DNA from: Halorubrum lipolyticum DSM 21995
Lineage (GTDB): Archaea > Halobacteriota > Halobacteria > Halobacteriales > Haloferacaceae
Length of the DNA stretch: 54,600 bases
NCBI RefSeq assembly: GCF_000337375.1
Contig: NZ_AOJG01000041.1
Span: 55,606 to 110,205, forward strand
Direction: 5' to 3'
Under the pieces are notes generated by a model. It was not told the DNA's origin, made no database searches, and was given only the letters and a program-made list of their open reading frames with translations. The stretch's first letter is position 1, and each line of letters opens with the position of its first letter. Shown one piece after another: positions 1-8,238 of the stretch. Both the position numbers and the translations under genes were made by a program.

Positions 1-180
1 GCCGCGCGAGTCCCGCGAGCAACGCGAGCGGGACCACGAACGTCGCAGCCCGCGCAGCGAAGCGAGCAGGAACGACGTTCGGAGGTCCTCGCGGCTGGGG
101 CTTTGGAGGTGTTCCCCATCGATCCACAATCAACCACATATAAACAGCCGACAGCAACACCACTTGATCGCTTATAAATA
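1..180 (-). repeat. Dispersed repeat, copy A (inverted, runs off the window edge)
   Basis: Read on the minus strand, this holds two units that begin with TTATAA or TTATAT. The second carries the core ACCTCCAAAGCCCCAGCCG, which is found again near 12850-12930, 25580-25660, 34995 and 54210. The distance from TTATAT to GAACACC is 29 nt, as in the other copies. After the core comes a long stem-loop: plus-strand 31-45 (GGACC..CGAACGTCG) pairs with 73-88 (CGACGTTCG..GGTCC). A second inverted repeat, GTCCCGC at 10-16 with GCGGGAC at 28-34, lies beyond it. The element probably continues left of position 1. No gene is visible in 1-312. Confidence 0.75.
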
Positions 181-312
181 ACCGATCGGCCACAGTGCTC
201 CACGTACTCCCGCAGTCGATCGAGAAGCGGCCCTCAGCAACCGGGCGTTTCCGGCGAGAATACGTCTGAAAAAGACGTTACGGCGGAGCGATTTCCGATT
301 TGGGAGTCCCCC

Positions 313-993
313 TCACCAGTAGGTGGTCCGATCGACGCCCTCGGCGACGAGCGCCGCGGCGGCGACGTGGGCGTACGCGCACCAGCCGAGCGCGAGGAGC
401 GCGGCGGCGCTCCGCGCGGCCGTCGCGGCGAGCGCGCTCCACGCGACGACGACGAGCACGGTGGCGCCCACCCACGCGAGGAAGTACGTGCTCGACGCGG
501 TACCGCGGAGGGCGTCCCGTCGAAGCCCGGCACGGAGCCCGTCTCGAACGCTCACGACGGCCGCCGCCGGGAAGAGGTAACTGCAGACGACCGTGACGAG
601 CAGCGCGACGGTCGCGAGGGCCGCGAGGGTCACGCCGCCCAGCGCGTCCGGAACCGTCCCGCTCGCGACGACGTAGCCGGCCGCGGCCACGGTGAGGGCC
701 GCGGGGAGGAGGTAGACGGCGGCGGCGCCGAGCAGCCGTCCGGCGAGCCGCCACGTGACGGTCCCCGCGAGCGGGAGAAATCCGTCGCCCGCGAGGACGC
801 CACCGAGGAGGCCGAGCCACGCGAGGAGGGGAACGGCGGCGAGCAGCAGCGGCGCCACCAGCGACCAATCGGGCCAGAGGCGCGCCGCGAACCGGACCAG
901 CGTCCCGCAGACGAGGAGCGCCGCCAGGCTCTTCGCGGTGCCGTCCAGCCGCGGTCGGTCCGCGAGCGGGTACCGGAGCGCGTCGAGGAACAC
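313..993 (-). CDS. DUF4013-like multi-pass membrane protein
   Basis: This 226-residue protein has about five to six hydrophobic segments rich in Ala, Leu and Val and separated by short loops. Its N-terminus (ALRYPLADRPRLDG) and the pattern of glycines in the membrane segments resemble the DUF4013 membrane proteins common in haloarchaea, whose function is unknown. The chosen start is GTG at 993; no ATG lies near the family-like N-terminus. It ends with an Arg-Thr-Thr-Tyr-Trp tail. It is followed on the same strand, further upstream, by the SHOCT and DUF192 genes, so the three may share envelope-related roles, but spacing does not prove an operon. The coding call is firm; the family call is moderate. 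Confidence 0.72.
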   Translation of the reverse strand: MFLDALRYPLADRPRLDGTAKSLAALLVCGTLVRFAARLWPDWSLVAPLLLAAVPLLAWLGLLGGVLAGDGFLPLAGTVTWRLAGRLLGAAAVYLLPAALTVAAAGYVVASGTVPDALGGVTLAALATVALLVTVVCSYLFPAAAVVSVRDGLRAGLRRDALRGTASSTYFLAWVGATVLVVVAWSALAATAARSAAALLALGWCAYAHVAAAALVAEGVDRTTYW

Positions 994-1044
994 GTCAGAA
1001 GCTCTCGCCAGCGCCGCGCAAAACGATGACGGTCGCGGCCGGGA

Positions 1045-1464
1045 TCACTCGCGGACCCGCTCGACTTCGCGCCGGAGTCCGTCGCGAACGCGCTCGGCGA
1101 GGTCCTCGGCGTCGCCGCGGTCGGCGGTCTCGGCGTCCTCGGTCGCCAACAGCCGGTCGAGTTTGCGCTCGAACTCGCGCTCGTCGATCTCGCCGCGGGC
1201 GTAGCGCTCCCGGAGCGCGCGGAGGGCGGGATCGTCGGGGCCGTCGGCGTCGTCGCCGTCGCCGTCCTCGTCGGGTACCGGCTTCGTCAGCGTGTGGAGG
1301 ACGGGCAGCGCGACGAACAGGCCGAAGAACCAGACCAGCGGCAGCGACCACCAGAGCCCGGTGACGAGCGGAGCGGCGACGCCGGCGCCGACGACGAGGA
1401 CCGCGAAGATCCGCCGCCAGCGGTGGCGGACGTTCCACGCGATCCGGCGGGAGAGGTCGGTCAT
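1045..1464 (-). CDS. SHOCT-domain membrane protein
   Basis: A 139-residue protein. Residues about 15-65 form two hydrophobic segments (FAVLVVGAGVAAPLVTGLWW, then LPLVWFFGLFVALPVL). An acidic linker follows, then a short C-terminal SHOCT motif (ALRALRERYARGEIDEREFE), the roughly 30-residue helical hairpin often attached to small membrane proteins and thought to mediate oligomerisation. An Arg/Glu-rich helix ends the protein. ATG at 1464 is preferred over an in-frame TTG at 1491, because MTDLSRRIAWNVRHRWRR reads as a normal cytoplasmic N-terminus. It lies 51 bp downstream of the DUF192 gene on the same strand, so co-transcription is plausible. No enzymatic role can be assigned. Confidence 0.8.
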   Translation of the reverse strand: MTDLSRRIAWNVRHRWRRIFAVLVVGAGVAAPLVTGLWWSLPLVWFFGLFVALPVLHTLTKPVPDEDGDGDDADGPDDPALRALRERYARGEIDEREFERKLDRLLATEDAETADRGDAEDLAERVRDGLRREVERVRE

Positions 1465-1515
1465 AGCTCGGTCGACGCCCGCGAGGGGCAAATCGGTTTC
1501 GTCGCTGGGAGAGCG

Positions 1516-2007
1516 TTAACTCGAGTATCGGTCCAGTTCGAAGACGAGCCGGTCGCCGGGCTCGACGCCGTTGCGATCGCTCCACCCGCGCGGCACCTCG
1601 AGGACGAACTGTCCCGTGCCGCGGTACCGGGTGTACGGACGCGACTCGGGCGCCGCCTCGTGGACCTCGGTGACGGTCCCGTTCGGCGCGACGAAGACGA
1701 TGTCGAGCGCGAACGCCATGTCACGCATCACGTAGGCGTACTCGCCCGGCTCGTCGTGGACGAACAGCATCCCCTCGTCGGCGGCGAGCCCGTCGGTCGC
1801 GGAGAGGCCGACGTACTGCTTCGCGAGGCCGTCGGCGACGCGCGCCTCGACGGTCGCGAGCGGCTCCCCCGTCTCGCCGTCGACCGCCTCGACGGTCGCG
1901 GTGTCGTAGCCCGCGATCAGGAGGGTCGGGTTCGCCGCGATCGCGACGGCAGACAGGAGGGCGAGGGCGACGATGACGCCGACGACCGCGAGCAGGCGGC
2001 GGTTCAC
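1516..2007 (-). CDS. DUF192 family exported or membrane-anchored protein
   Basis: A 163-residue protein with an N-terminal hydrophobic helix (residues about 4-28, a signal or anchor) followed by a DUF192 domain. The typical family core is visible: VGLSATDGLAADEGMLFVHD, then YVMRDMAFALDIVFV and RYRGTGQFVLEVPRGW. The family forms a small beta-barrel and has no agreed biochemical function; some members are secreted. Translation begins with GTG at 2007, and the sequence MNRRLLAVVGVIVAL gives a normal signal start. The gene points away from the adjacent tRNA-Val, with its start only 61 bp from the tRNA 5' end. Confidence 0.88.
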   Translation of the reverse strand: MNRRLLAVVGVIVALALLSAVAIAANPTLLIAGYDTATVEAVDGETGEPLATVEARVADGLAKQYVGLSATDGLAADEGMLFVHDEPGEYAYVMRDMAFALDIVFVAPNGTVTEVHEAAPESRPYTRYRGTGQFVLEVPRGWSDRNGVEPGDRLVFELDRYSS

Positions 2008-2068
2008 GGCCGATCCTCGCGCCGCAGAAAGAAACCGTTTTCCGCTCCCGGCGGGTTTGAAACCCTGA

Positions 2069-2142
2069 GGGCTCGTGGTCTAGCTGGTTATGACGCGGCC
2101 TTTACAAGGCTGAGATCGGCGGTTCGAACCCGCCCGAGCCCA
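2069..2142 (+). tRNA. tRNA-Val (anticodon UAC)
   Basis: A 74-nt cloverleaf. The acceptor stem is GGGCTCG (2069-2075) with CGAGCCC (2135-2141), followed by discriminator A at 2142. The anticodon arm is CGGCC-TTTACAA-GGCTG, which puts TAC in the anticodon position and reads GUA valine codons. The T-arm is GGCGG-TTCGAAC-CCGCC. CCA is not encoded. No intron is visible. Confidence 0.95.
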
Positions 2143-2173
2143 TTTCTGGGACGAACGAAGTGCGTCACAGAAA
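2143..2173 (+). terminator. Hairpin directly after tRNA-Val
   Basis: TTTCTG.GACG (2143-2153) pairs with CGTC.CAGAAA (2163-2173), an 11-bp stem with one mismatch and a 9-nt loop. It starts on the base after the discriminator. It may aid 3'-end processing or transcription termination. There is no T-run typical of an archaeal terminator, so the role is uncertain. Confidence 0.4.
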
Positions 2174-2183
2174 TGTCTGCGAG

Positions 2184-2246
2184 GGCGGGTTCGAAGCAGG
2201 GAACGGAGCGACCGAAGCGAGCGGATGAGTGAGGTTCGAACCCGCC
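2184..2246. repeat. Inverted pair of tRNA T-arm copies
   Basis: The 12-mer TTCGAACCCGCC from the tRNA-Val T-arm (2123-2134) occurs again at 2235-2246 in the same orientation, followed by AGAGCC (tRNA: CGAGCC). It also occurs inverted as GGCGGGTTCGAA at 2184-2195. The 2233-2252 copy looks like a degenerate tRNA 3' end. This fits an old attachment-site scar or a partial tRNA duplication. No integrase is adjacent. Confidence 0.55.
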
Positions 2247-2340
2247 AGAGCCGCACCTGTGACTGGTGGTTTATAAGTGACATAGAGGTAACCAGAAACA
2301 GCCATAGCGTTTTGTGCGCTCGCCGTGACGTAATTCCTGC

Positions 2341-3009
2341 ATGTCCGAAGAAACCGTCCACGAGTCGCGACAGTCACGGAGCCGACAGGCGCTCGCCACC
2401 TATTTCCGACGCATCGCGCGAGCGCTCGGTCGCGGGGAGCCGGTCCCCGTCGACGACGCCGGCACGGTGACGATCGATCCGGCGGCGGAACAGGAGGTCG
2501 AGATCGAACTCGAACGGCAGGACGGAACGGTCCACTTCGAGGTCGAGATGGAGTGGCCGGAGGCGGAGGGCGAGATCGACGAGGACGCCGCGGCGAGCAA
2601 GGGGACCTTCGAGCTGTACGCGGACAGCGCCGACGAGTGGCGCTGGCGGCTCGTCCACGACAACGGGAACATCATCGCCGACGGCGGCGGCGGGTACTCC
2701 GATAAGCGCGACGCCGAGTCCGGGATCGAGAGCGTCCAGCGGAACGCGCCCGGCGCCCACGTGATCGACGCCTCCCGCGAGGAGGAGGCGCCCGACGAGG
2801 GAGGGAGCAAGGCGGTCTTCGAGCTGTTCCGCGACAAGGCCGACGAGCACCGCTGGCGGCTCCGCCACGACAACGACAACGTCATCGCCGACAGCGGGCA
2901 GGGGTACGCCTCCAAGCAGAAGGCGAAACAGGGCCTCAACAGCGTGAAGGCGAACGCTCCCGGCGCCGCCGTCGAGGAGCCGGGCGACGAGGAGGAAACG
3001 GAGGAGTAG
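2341..3009 (+). CDS. Amphi-Trp plus tandem DUF1508 (YegP-like) protein
   Basis: A 222-residue acidic protein. The N-terminus (about residues 1-80) resembles the amphi-Trp domain of haloarchaeal proteins: a helical start, then IDPAAEQEVEIELERQDG and HFEVEMEWPE. Two DUF1508 repeats follow, at about 83-140 (KGTFELYADSADEWRWRLVH) and 156-212 (KAVFELFRDKADEHRWRLRH). Each contains the GYxxKxxAxxGIxSVxxNAP motif that marks the YegP family. YegP-type domains are small alpha/beta folds of unknown function. A TATA-like TTTATAAG near 2270 lies upstream, giving a leader of about 40 nt. The next gene starts 7 bp after the stop, so the two are probably co-transcribed. Confidence 0.88.
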   Translation: MSEETVHESRQSRSRQALATYFRRIARALGRGEPVPVDDAGTVTIDPAAEQEVEIELERQDGTVHFEVEMEWPEAEGEIDEDAAASKGTFELYADSADEWRWRLVHDNGNIIADGGGGYSDKRDAESGIESVQRNAPGAHVIDASREEEAPDEGGSKAVFELFRDKADEHRWRLRHDNDNVIADSGQGYASKQKAKQGLNSVKANAPGAAVEEPGDEEETEE

Positions 3010-3016
3010 CCGACCG

Positions 3017-3439
3017 ATGGTCCCCGACGACACCACCTCCCCGGACGCGGAAGTCGGCTCTTCGAACGACTTCCTCGCGCCCGGAGACGACGCGCCCGCG
3101 GACCTGAGCGACGTGCTCGTGTACGGGCTCGTCGGCGGGATCGCCGGCTCGGTGCTGTCGTTCGTCCCCCTCGCTACCGTCCTCGGCGGCGCGGTCGCCG
3201 GCTACCTCTGTGGCGGCCGGTCGAGCGACGCGCTCAAGACCGGCGCGGTCGCCGGCGTCGTCATGACGCTGCCGTTCGCGGCACTCGTGTTCTTCCTGCT
3301 GTTCTTCCTCGGCGTCGCGGGAGCGCCCGCGGAGTTCGGCGTCATCGCGCTGCTCGTGGTCGGCCTCGCCGCCGCCTACACCCTCGGGTCCGGGATCGTC
3401 GGCGGGTACCTCGGGTACTACCTCCGAGGGCGGCTCTGA
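3017..3439 (+). CDS. DUF5518-like small membrane protein
   Basis: A 140-residue protein with an acidic hydrophilic N-terminus (about residues 1-35) and then four hydrophobic segments with many Gly-Gly and Gly-Ala pairs (YGLVGGIAGSVLSFVPLATV, GGAVAGYLCGG, GAVAGVVMTLPFAALVFFLL, then GSGIVGGYLGYYL). This glycine-zipper layout matches haloarchaeal DUF5518 proteins, which have no known function. It starts 7 bp after the DUF1508 gene and reads as its operon partner. The call rests on the membrane topology and motif pattern only. Confidence 0.78.
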   Translation: MVPDDTTSPDAEVGSSNDFLAPGDDAPADLSDVLVYGLVGGIAGSVLSFVPLATVLGGAVAGYLCGGRSSDALKTGAVAGVVMTLPFAALVFFLLFFLGVAGAPAEFGVIALLVVGLAAAYTLGSGIVGGYLGYYLRGRL

Positions 3440-3517
3440 GGCCGCCTCCGGCGCAACCCCTACCTCGAACACGGACCGCACCGCTTATTCGCCGCCCGTT
3501 GCTACCTCGGCCCGGAC

Positions 3518-4747
3518 ATGGACGCGCTCGACGCCAAGTACCCGTTCTTCGCGACCGCCCGGGAGGCGGTCGCCGACGCCGCGGTGTCGCTGCCGGAGCT
3601 CGTCGCGGCCGACGCGCCGGCGGTCGAGCGCGCTCGCGAGCGCGTTGAGCGCGCCCTGATGGACGGGACCGTCGCGTCCGAGAGCGGCGCCTTCCCCGCC
3701 GAGTCGGCCTACGACGCGCAGGCCGAGCTGCTCTCGTACCCCGTCGCGCGGATCCTCGTCTCGCTGTTGGACTCCGAGCCCGCCATCGAGAAGTACGCCG
3801 CGGCCGAGGCCGCGACCGCGATTGACCGGATCCGCGAGGACCTCGCGACCGACGACGAGCTGCGGTCGATGTCGACTCCGACCGTCGCGTTGGACGACGT
3901 GCTCGCCGAGTTCGACCTCGCGGACGCGGTGCGACCGGAGTCGCCTCGATCGGACGCGAGGGCCGGCGGGGCGACCGGGGGCAGCGGTGCGACTGCGACG
4001 GGAGCGGGCGGCGCGCCCGGCCGCGACCCGGAGCACTACTGGATCGCCGTCGGACCGTACCTCCGGCTCACGTCGCCCTCGTGGGGCGAGTCGTGGCGAC
4101 TCGTCAACCGCGCGCTCGCCGACGGGGAGGTGCGCGTCTCCCGCGAGGAGCTGCTCGACGCGCTCGAAGCCGCCGTCGCGGACCGGGTCCGGGAGGGGCT
4201 CCCGTTCGAGCTCGCCGCCGGCGAGGGGATCGCCGCGGAACTCGAGTCGGGCGTCGCGGACCTCAAGCGGCTGCTCTCCGAGCGCACCTACGCCGGCCCG
4301 GTCGACGTGGTCGCGCCCGACCTGTTCCCGCCCTGCATGCGGAACCTGATCGACAAGGCCGAGCGCGGCACGGACCTGTCCCCGCCGGAGTCGTTCGCGT
4401 TGATGGCGTTTCTCGTCGGAATCGGCATGAGTCCCGACGAGGTGGTCGCGTTCTGCGCCGACACGAGCCTCGACGCCGAGGGGATCCGGTACCAGACCGA
4501 GTACCTGAGCGACGACCGGGGGACCCAGTACCCGCCCCCGACCTGCGAGACGCTGGCGAACTACGGGATCTGCCACAACGAGGAAGACCACATGCAGGTC
4601 GCCGCCGACCCGCTCGCGTACTACGAGACGCGCGTGGCCGAGGCCGACGAGATCACCGATTGGCGCGAGCGGAACGCGACCGCGGGAGAAGCCGAAAACG
4701 GGCCGGAAGAAGCGGGCGAGAGCGAAGCCGAAGCCGGGAGCGAGTAG
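3518..4747 (+). CDS. priL: DNA primase large subunit PriL
   Basis: A 409-residue PriL, the regulatory partner of the catalytic subunit PriS in the archaeal/eukaryal-type primase that makes RNA primers for replication. The N-terminus (DALDAKYPFFATAREAVADA) is typical of haloarchaeal PriL. The four cysteines expected to bind the 4Fe-4S cluster are present, at about residues 272 (LFPPCMRNL), 312 (VVAFCADT), 342 (PPPTCETL) and 351 (YGICHN). A Gly/Ala-rich low-complexity insert at about 147-168 and an acidic tail after about residue 375 are haloarchaeal extensions. priS is not adjacent. A weak TATA-like GCTTATTC lies about 30 bp upstream of the ATG. Confidence 0.95.
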   Translation: MDALDAKYPFFATAREAVADAAVSLPELVAADAPAVERARERVERALMDGTVASESGAFPAESAYDAQAELLSYPVARILVSLLDSEPAIEKYAAAEAATAIDRIREDLATDDELRSMSTPTVALDDVLAEFDLADAVRPESPRSDARAGGATGGSGATATGAGGAPGRDPEHYWIAVGPYLRLTSPSWGESWRLVNRALADGEVRVSREELLDALEAAVADRVREGLPFELAAGEGIAAELESGVADLKRLLSERTYAGPVDVVAPDLFPPCMRNLIDKAERGTDLSPPESFALMAFLVGIGMSPDEVVAFCADTSLDAEGIRYQTEYLSDDRGTQYPPPTCETLANYGICHNEEDHMQVAADPLAYYETRVAEADEITDWRERNATAGEAENGPEEAGESEAEAGSE

Positions 4748-4757
4748 TCGTTCCGTT

Positions 4758-4973
4758 CTAGGTGTCGTCGCCCGCGCGGATGAGGTACGCGCCGACGAGC
4801 GCCATCAACAGCACGAACGCGGCGAGCAGCGCGACGAGGGCGATCGCACCGGTCTCCGGCAGTCCGTCGGGACCGCCGAACGCGACCCCGATCCCGACCA
4901 GTCCGGCGACGAAGACCGCGGCCGCCGACAGCGAGACCGCGATCTGCCGACGGAGCTCCGCGTCGATTTCCAT
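4758..4973 (-). CDS. Small two-helix membrane protein
   Basis: A 71-residue protein with a short charged N-terminus (MEIDAELRRQ) and two clear membrane helices (residues about 11-30 and 43-65), ending in RAGDDT. It is convergent with priL, with 10 bp between the stop codons. Such tiny two-helix proteins beside priL are common among haloarchaeal hypotheticals, but I recognise no function. The start is the only good ATG and gives an acidic cytoplasmic N-terminus. Confidence 0.75.
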   Translation of the reverse strand: MEIDAELRRQIAVSLSAAAVFVAGLVGIGVAFGGPDGLPETGAIALVALLAAFVLLMALVGAYLIRAGDDT

Positions 4974-5153
4974 GCCCGCGGGTTCCCGTCGCCGCTAAAA
5001 AAGGACTTCGATGAGGGCGGCAGGGTCGAACCGCCCCGATGGCTCGGCGCGCTCCGAACTCGGATATCTCCCGCTCGCCCCGCCTCAGCGGCGATCTTAT
5101 CCGTTTCGGTCTCCTATCTCGACGCGAAGCGAGGGTCCCCCTCGCAGTCACGT

Positions 5154-5822
5154 ATGACGCACACCCGAAACACACCCGCGTCAGCAGCGCCCGAACCGTT
5201 CCCGTCGCGAGAGTCGTCCACGACGCCGCCCTCGGCGTCCGAAGAGGCGTCGCCCGGCGAGAGCGACGACCGGTCCACGCGCGCCGCCGCCGAGGCGATG
5301 ACGGTCCGCCCGCTCCGCGACCGTCGCTACGTCGTCGAGACCGACGGCGGCACCTACGTGGTCGCGCTCGACGCGGGTACCTGCACCTGCCCGGACCACG
5401 CGATCCGCGGCTCGCGCTGCAAGCATATCCGCCGCGTCGCGATGGAGGTGACCGCGGGGGCCGTCCCCGCGCCCGACGAGCGCGTCGGCGCCTGCGCGGT
5501 CTGCGGCGCGGAGACGTTCGTCCCGTTCGACGCCGGCGGCGCGCGGCTCTGTGACCGGCACGCGTTCGAACCGGGTGCCGTCGCCCGCGACCGCGAGACA
5601 GGGGAGCGGCTCGTCGTCGTCGACGTGACGGCCGAGCGCGCCGACGCCTACCGGACCGGCGAAGGTCGCACGGTCGCCGAGTACGCCACGAACGCCGACT
5701 ACGGCGCCCACGAGCCCGTCGTCGAGGCGGTGTACGCGGCGTCGGTCCGTCCAGGGCGGAGCGTCGAGGACTGCGACCGGTACGGGTTCCCGGCCTCGCG
5801 GCTCACCCGGCGAGGTGAGTGA
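5154..5822 (+). CDS. SWIM zinc-finger protein
   Basis: A 222-residue protein. A disordered Ser/Pro/Glu-rich N-terminus of about 45 residues precedes a SWIM domain at about 50-105, seen as YVVETDGGTYVVALDAG followed by the CxC..CxH ligand set CTCPDHAIRGSRCKHI. SWIM fingers bind DNA or proteins. A second metal-site candidate is CAVCGAE with CDRH (about residues 112-140), so the protein probably holds two zinc sites. The C-terminal half is a haloarchaeal extension with no recognised fold. Its 3' end overlaps the convergent zinc-ribbon gene by about 20 bp. Confidence 0.85.
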   Translation: MTHTRNTPASAAPEPFPSRESSTTPPSASEEASPGESDDRSTRAAAEAMTVRPLRDRRYVVETDGGTYVVALDAGTCTCPDHAIRGSRCKHIRRVAMEVTAGAVPAPDERVGACAVCGAETFVPFDAGGARLCDRHAFEPGAVARDRETGERLVVVDVTAERADAYRTGEGRTVAEYATNADYGAHEPVVEAVYAASVRPGRSVEDCDRYGFPASRLTRRGE

Positions 5823-5994
5823 TGTCCCGGCGGAGCGAGTAACCCTTGGGCACCCCGACGGCCCCTAAACACTCCGCGCACAGCACCCGCTCGTAGTCGC
5901 GGTTCGTCTCCTTCTCGAGCAGCGAGACGTCCGCGATCGGGAACACCGACTCGCACCGATCGCACTCGACCTTGTCGCCGTCGACGATCTTCAT
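5803..5994 (-). CDS. Small CxxC-CxxC zinc-ribbon protein
   Basis: A 63-residue protein, MKIVDGDKVECDRC at the N-terminus, with two CxxC pairs (CDRC at about 11-14 and CAEC at about 38-41) that form one zinc ribbon. The start at 5994 is chosen over an upstream in-frame ATG at 6045, because the TATA box at 6017-6025 lies about 27 bp before 5994. That predicts a leaderless transcript from this ATG. It is convergent with and slightly overlaps the SWIM gene. Its function is unknown; a regulatory or metal-sensing role would be speculation. Confidence 0.75.
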   Translation of the reverse strand: MKIVDGDKVECDRCESVFPIADVSLLEKETNRDYERVLCAECLGAVGVPKGYSLRRDITHLAG

Positions 5995-6016
5995 CAGCTC
6001 TCCGTTTCCGAGATCG

Positions 6017-6025
6017 GTATATAAA
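6017..6025 (-). promoter_or_regulatory. TATA box for the zinc-ribbon gene
   Basis: On the minus strand this reads TTTATATAC, centred about 27 bp before the ATG at 5994. This is the spacing expected for an archaeal leaderless transcript, and it decides the start of that gene. Confidence 0.6.
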
Positions 6026-6121
6026 CTCGCGGACGGCGTTATCACTCGGGATAGCGGGTTCGATAAAATTGGATGTTTAAGAGTCGGTCGACGCGGTCGA
6101 GGTCGCGGCGGTCGTCCGGCG

Positions 6122-6460
6122 TCAGCCGAAGAGCTCGCCGAGGCCCTCGCCGCCGTCGCCCTCGTCCTCGTCGTCGTCGTCCGCCGCTTCCTCGGCGGCG
6201 TCCTCCTCGTCGGCCTCGTCGTCGGCCTCGTCGGCCTCAGCGGCGTCCGCGGAGCCGCCCGCGGCGGCGCCTGCGGCGGGGGCCGCGGCGGCCGTCTCGA
6301 TGGCCTCCTCGATGTCGACGTCCTCCAGCGCGGCGACGAGCGCCTTGACGCGGGATTCCTCGACGTCGACGCCGGCGGCTTCGAGCACGCCGGTGACGTT
6401 GTCTTCGTTGATCTCTTCGCCAGTCTCGTTCAGGATGAGCGCAGCGTAAACGTATTCCAT
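6122..6460 (-). CDS. rpl12: Ribosomal protein P1/L12 (stalk)
   Basis: A 112-residue archaeal P1-type stalk protein. The N-terminal dimerisation domain is typical ([20 protein letters not shown], then [20 protein letters not shown]). An Ala/Gly hinge and a very acidic region follow, with the C-terminal GLGELFG that contacts translation factors. It is the last gene of the rpl1-rpl10-rpl12 operon, 18 bp after rpl10. Its tail is nearly the same as that of P0, as expected, because both carry the factor-binding peptide. Confidence 0.97.
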   Translation of the reverse strand: MEYVYAALILNETGEEINEDNVTGVLEAAGVDVEESRVKALVAALEDVDIEEAIETAAAAPAAGAAAGGSADAAEADEADDEADEEDAAEEAADDDDEDEGDGGEGLGELFG

Positions 6461-6478
6461 TGGTGTGTCCTCGTGGTG

Positions 6479-7519
6479 TTATCCGAACATCGCGCCGAGG
6501 CCCTCGCCGCCGTCGTCGCCGTCGTCATCGTCGGCGTCGTCGGCGGCCGCCTCAGCGTCGTCCGTGTCGTCTTCTTCCTCCGCCTGTTCCTCCTCGTCGG
6601 CGTCGCCCGTCTCGGGAGCCGGGGCGGCTTCGACGCCCTGCAGCTCCTCGGGGAGCGCCTCCTCGTCGTCGATCTGGGCCGCGAGCGAGCGGAGCTGGGC
6701 GTCGGCCTTCCCGATGAGGTCGGGCACGACGTCCGGGCTCTCGATCTCCGCGAACAGCCCGACGGACTTCGCCTCGCCGGACGCCTTCGCGAGAAGGGTG
6801 CCGGCGGTGGCGGCCGTCGGGTACGCGGCGTTGACCGAGAGGTTCCGCGCGGCGGCGGCCGCCGAGCGGATGTCCGCCTCGTACTCGTCGACGTCGATTT
6901 CGAGCTCGTCCGGCTCGAACAGGACGCCCTCGGAGTAGACGCCCTTGAGGTCGAGTCCGACTTCCTTCGGCTCGATGCCGAGCTCGGTCAGGACGTTCGC
7001 GAGGTCGTCGTCGACGACCTCGCCCTCCTCGAGGACCTTCGAGTCCTCGGTGACCATGATCGAGCCGTCCTGGATGCGCGCGGCCGCGCCGACCGTCTGG
7101 AGCTCGCCGACGAACGGCCCCGGGTCGACGCCCGTGTCACCCTCGGGGATGACGACGTCGTTGGGGGCGACCTCGCCCGCGTTGATCGGGGCGGGGGTCT
7201 TCGAGGCTTCCAGCTGCTTGAAGAGGCCGAACGGGTTGTCGTTCGTGCCGATGAGCGCGACCTGACCCGAGACGTACTGGGTCAGCTCTTCGACGCCGTC
7301 GTCGACCTCCTCGAGCGCGCGGACGGTGAGCGTGTTGCGACTCATCCGGACGTCCGCGGAGCCGTGCAGCTCGCGGCGCATGGCCTGGAGCTGACGGCTC
7401 GGGATGCCGGCGACGCCGACGATCCCGACGGAGTTGAACGAGTCGATGAAGTCGACGAGCTCGTCGACCTCCTCGCGCTTCCACTGCGGGATCGTCTCGG
7501 TCTTACGGACCGAGCTCAT
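6479..7519 (-). CDS. rpl10: Ribosomal protein P0/L10 (stalk base)
   Basis: A 346-residue acidic ribosomal protein P0. The N-terminal rRNA-binding domain runs to about residue 105 ([33 protein letters not shown]). The archaeal/eukaryal insertion domain, the helical spine that binds P1 dimers, and a highly acidic hinge follow. The protein ends in EGLGAMFG. The ATG overlaps the rpl1 stop codon as ATGA, a sign of translational coupling. Confidence 0.97.
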   Translation of the reverse strand: MSSVRKTETIPQWKREEVDELVDFIDSFNSVGIVGVAGIPSRQLQAMRRELHGSADVRMSRNTLTVRALEEVDDGVEELTQYVSGQVALIGTNDNPFGLFKQLEASKTPAPINAGEVAPNDVVIPEGDTGVDPGPFVGELQTVGAAARIQDGSIMVTEDSKVLEEGEVVDDDLANVLTELGIEPKEVGLDLKGVYSEGVLFEPDELEIDVDEYEADIRSAAAAARNLSVNAAYPTAATAGTLLAKASGEAKSVGLFAEIESPDVVPDLIGKADAQLRSLAAQIDDEEALPEELQGVEAAPAPETGDADEEEQAEEEDDTDDAEAAADDADDDDGDDGGEGLGAMFG

Positions 7520-8154
7520 ACGGGCACCTCCTTGGCGGGACCCATCGTGGTCTTCACGTAGATCCCGTCGATGTTGAGCGGCCCCTTCTCGAGGCTCGCT
7601 TCGAGTCGCCGGATGATGACGTCGATGTTGTCCGAGATCGCGTCGGGGCCCATGTCCTCGGCACCGACGCGGGTGTGGAACGTGCGCCGGTCGCGCGACC
7701 GGAGCTGCACCGTGTTTTTCATCCGATTGACTGTGTCGACGACGTCGTCGTCCGGCTGCAGTGGGGTAGGCATCTTCCCGCGCGGACCGAGGACGGTACC
7801 GAGGTACCGACCGATGTCCTGCATCAGGTTGGCCTCCGCGACGAAGAAGTCGGTTTCGCCGGCCAGGTCCTTTGCGCGGTCGTCGTCGTCTCCTAACTCC
7901 TCGAGGTCGTCGCTGTCAAGCACTTGATCAGCAACTTCCTGAGCGCGGACGGCGGTTTCGCCCTCCGCGAAGACGACGATCTGTGTCTCCTGCCCCGTTC
8001 CAGCCGGCAGCACGACGGACTCGTCGATGCGGTTCGACGGATCGTTGAGGTCGAGGTCTCGCAGGTTGATCGCGATGTCCACGGTCTCGCGGAAGTTCCG
8101 CTCGGGCGCATCGTCGAGTGCGAGGGTTACGGCCTCTTGTATTGTGTCTGCCAT
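7516..8154 (-). CDS. rpl1: Ribosomal protein L1
   Basis: A 212-residue L1 that binds the L1 stalk of 23S rRNA and helps release deacylated tRNA. Family signatures include [20 protein letters not shown], the GKMPTPL motif and the C-terminal [19 protein letters not shown]. The start at 8154 (MADTIQEAV) is chosen over a longer open frame because it gives the normal family length and is preceded by GGAGGTGAAA, a strong ribosome binding site. First gene of the rpl1-rpl10-rpl12 operon; the 5' leader carries a hairpin. Confidence 0.97.
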   Translation of the reverse strand: MADTIQEAVTLALDDAPERNFRETVDIAINLRDLDLNDPSNRIDESVVLPAGTGQETQIVVFAEGETAVRAQEVADQVLDSDDLEELGDDDDRAKDLAGETDFFVAEANLMQDIGRYLGTVLGPRGKMPTPLQPDDDVVDTVNRMKNTVQLRSRDRRTFHTRVGAEDMGPDAISDNIDVIIRRLEASLEKGPLNIDGIYVKTTMGPAKEVPV

Positions 8155-8192
8155 TTTCACCTCCGTAGTACGCAGGTCGCTCCTACGGGTCA

Positions 8193-8217
8193 GTGAAACA
8201 GGCGAAGCCTGTCTCAC
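8193..8217 (-). promoter_or_regulatory. Hairpin in the rpl1 operon leader
   Basis: As RNA (minus strand), GUGAGACAGGC pairs with GCCUGUUUCAC around a UUC loop: 11 base pairs including one G-U. It sits near the predicted 5' end of the leader, about 40-60 nt before the rpl1 start codon. In other halophiles and in methanogens, L1 represses its own mRNA through an rRNA-like site, so this leader is the natural place for such control. I cannot show the L1-specific bases by eye. Confidence 0.45.
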
Positions 8218-8238
8218 CGGAGAGTGGTCCATCGGAGG

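Noticed and set aside
5972-7561. A 529-codon plus-strand frame opposite the ribosomal protein genes
   Set aside because: It is antisense to rpl12 and rpl10, which are certain. Its Val/Leu/Arg-rich translation is what high-G+C genes give on the opposite strand.
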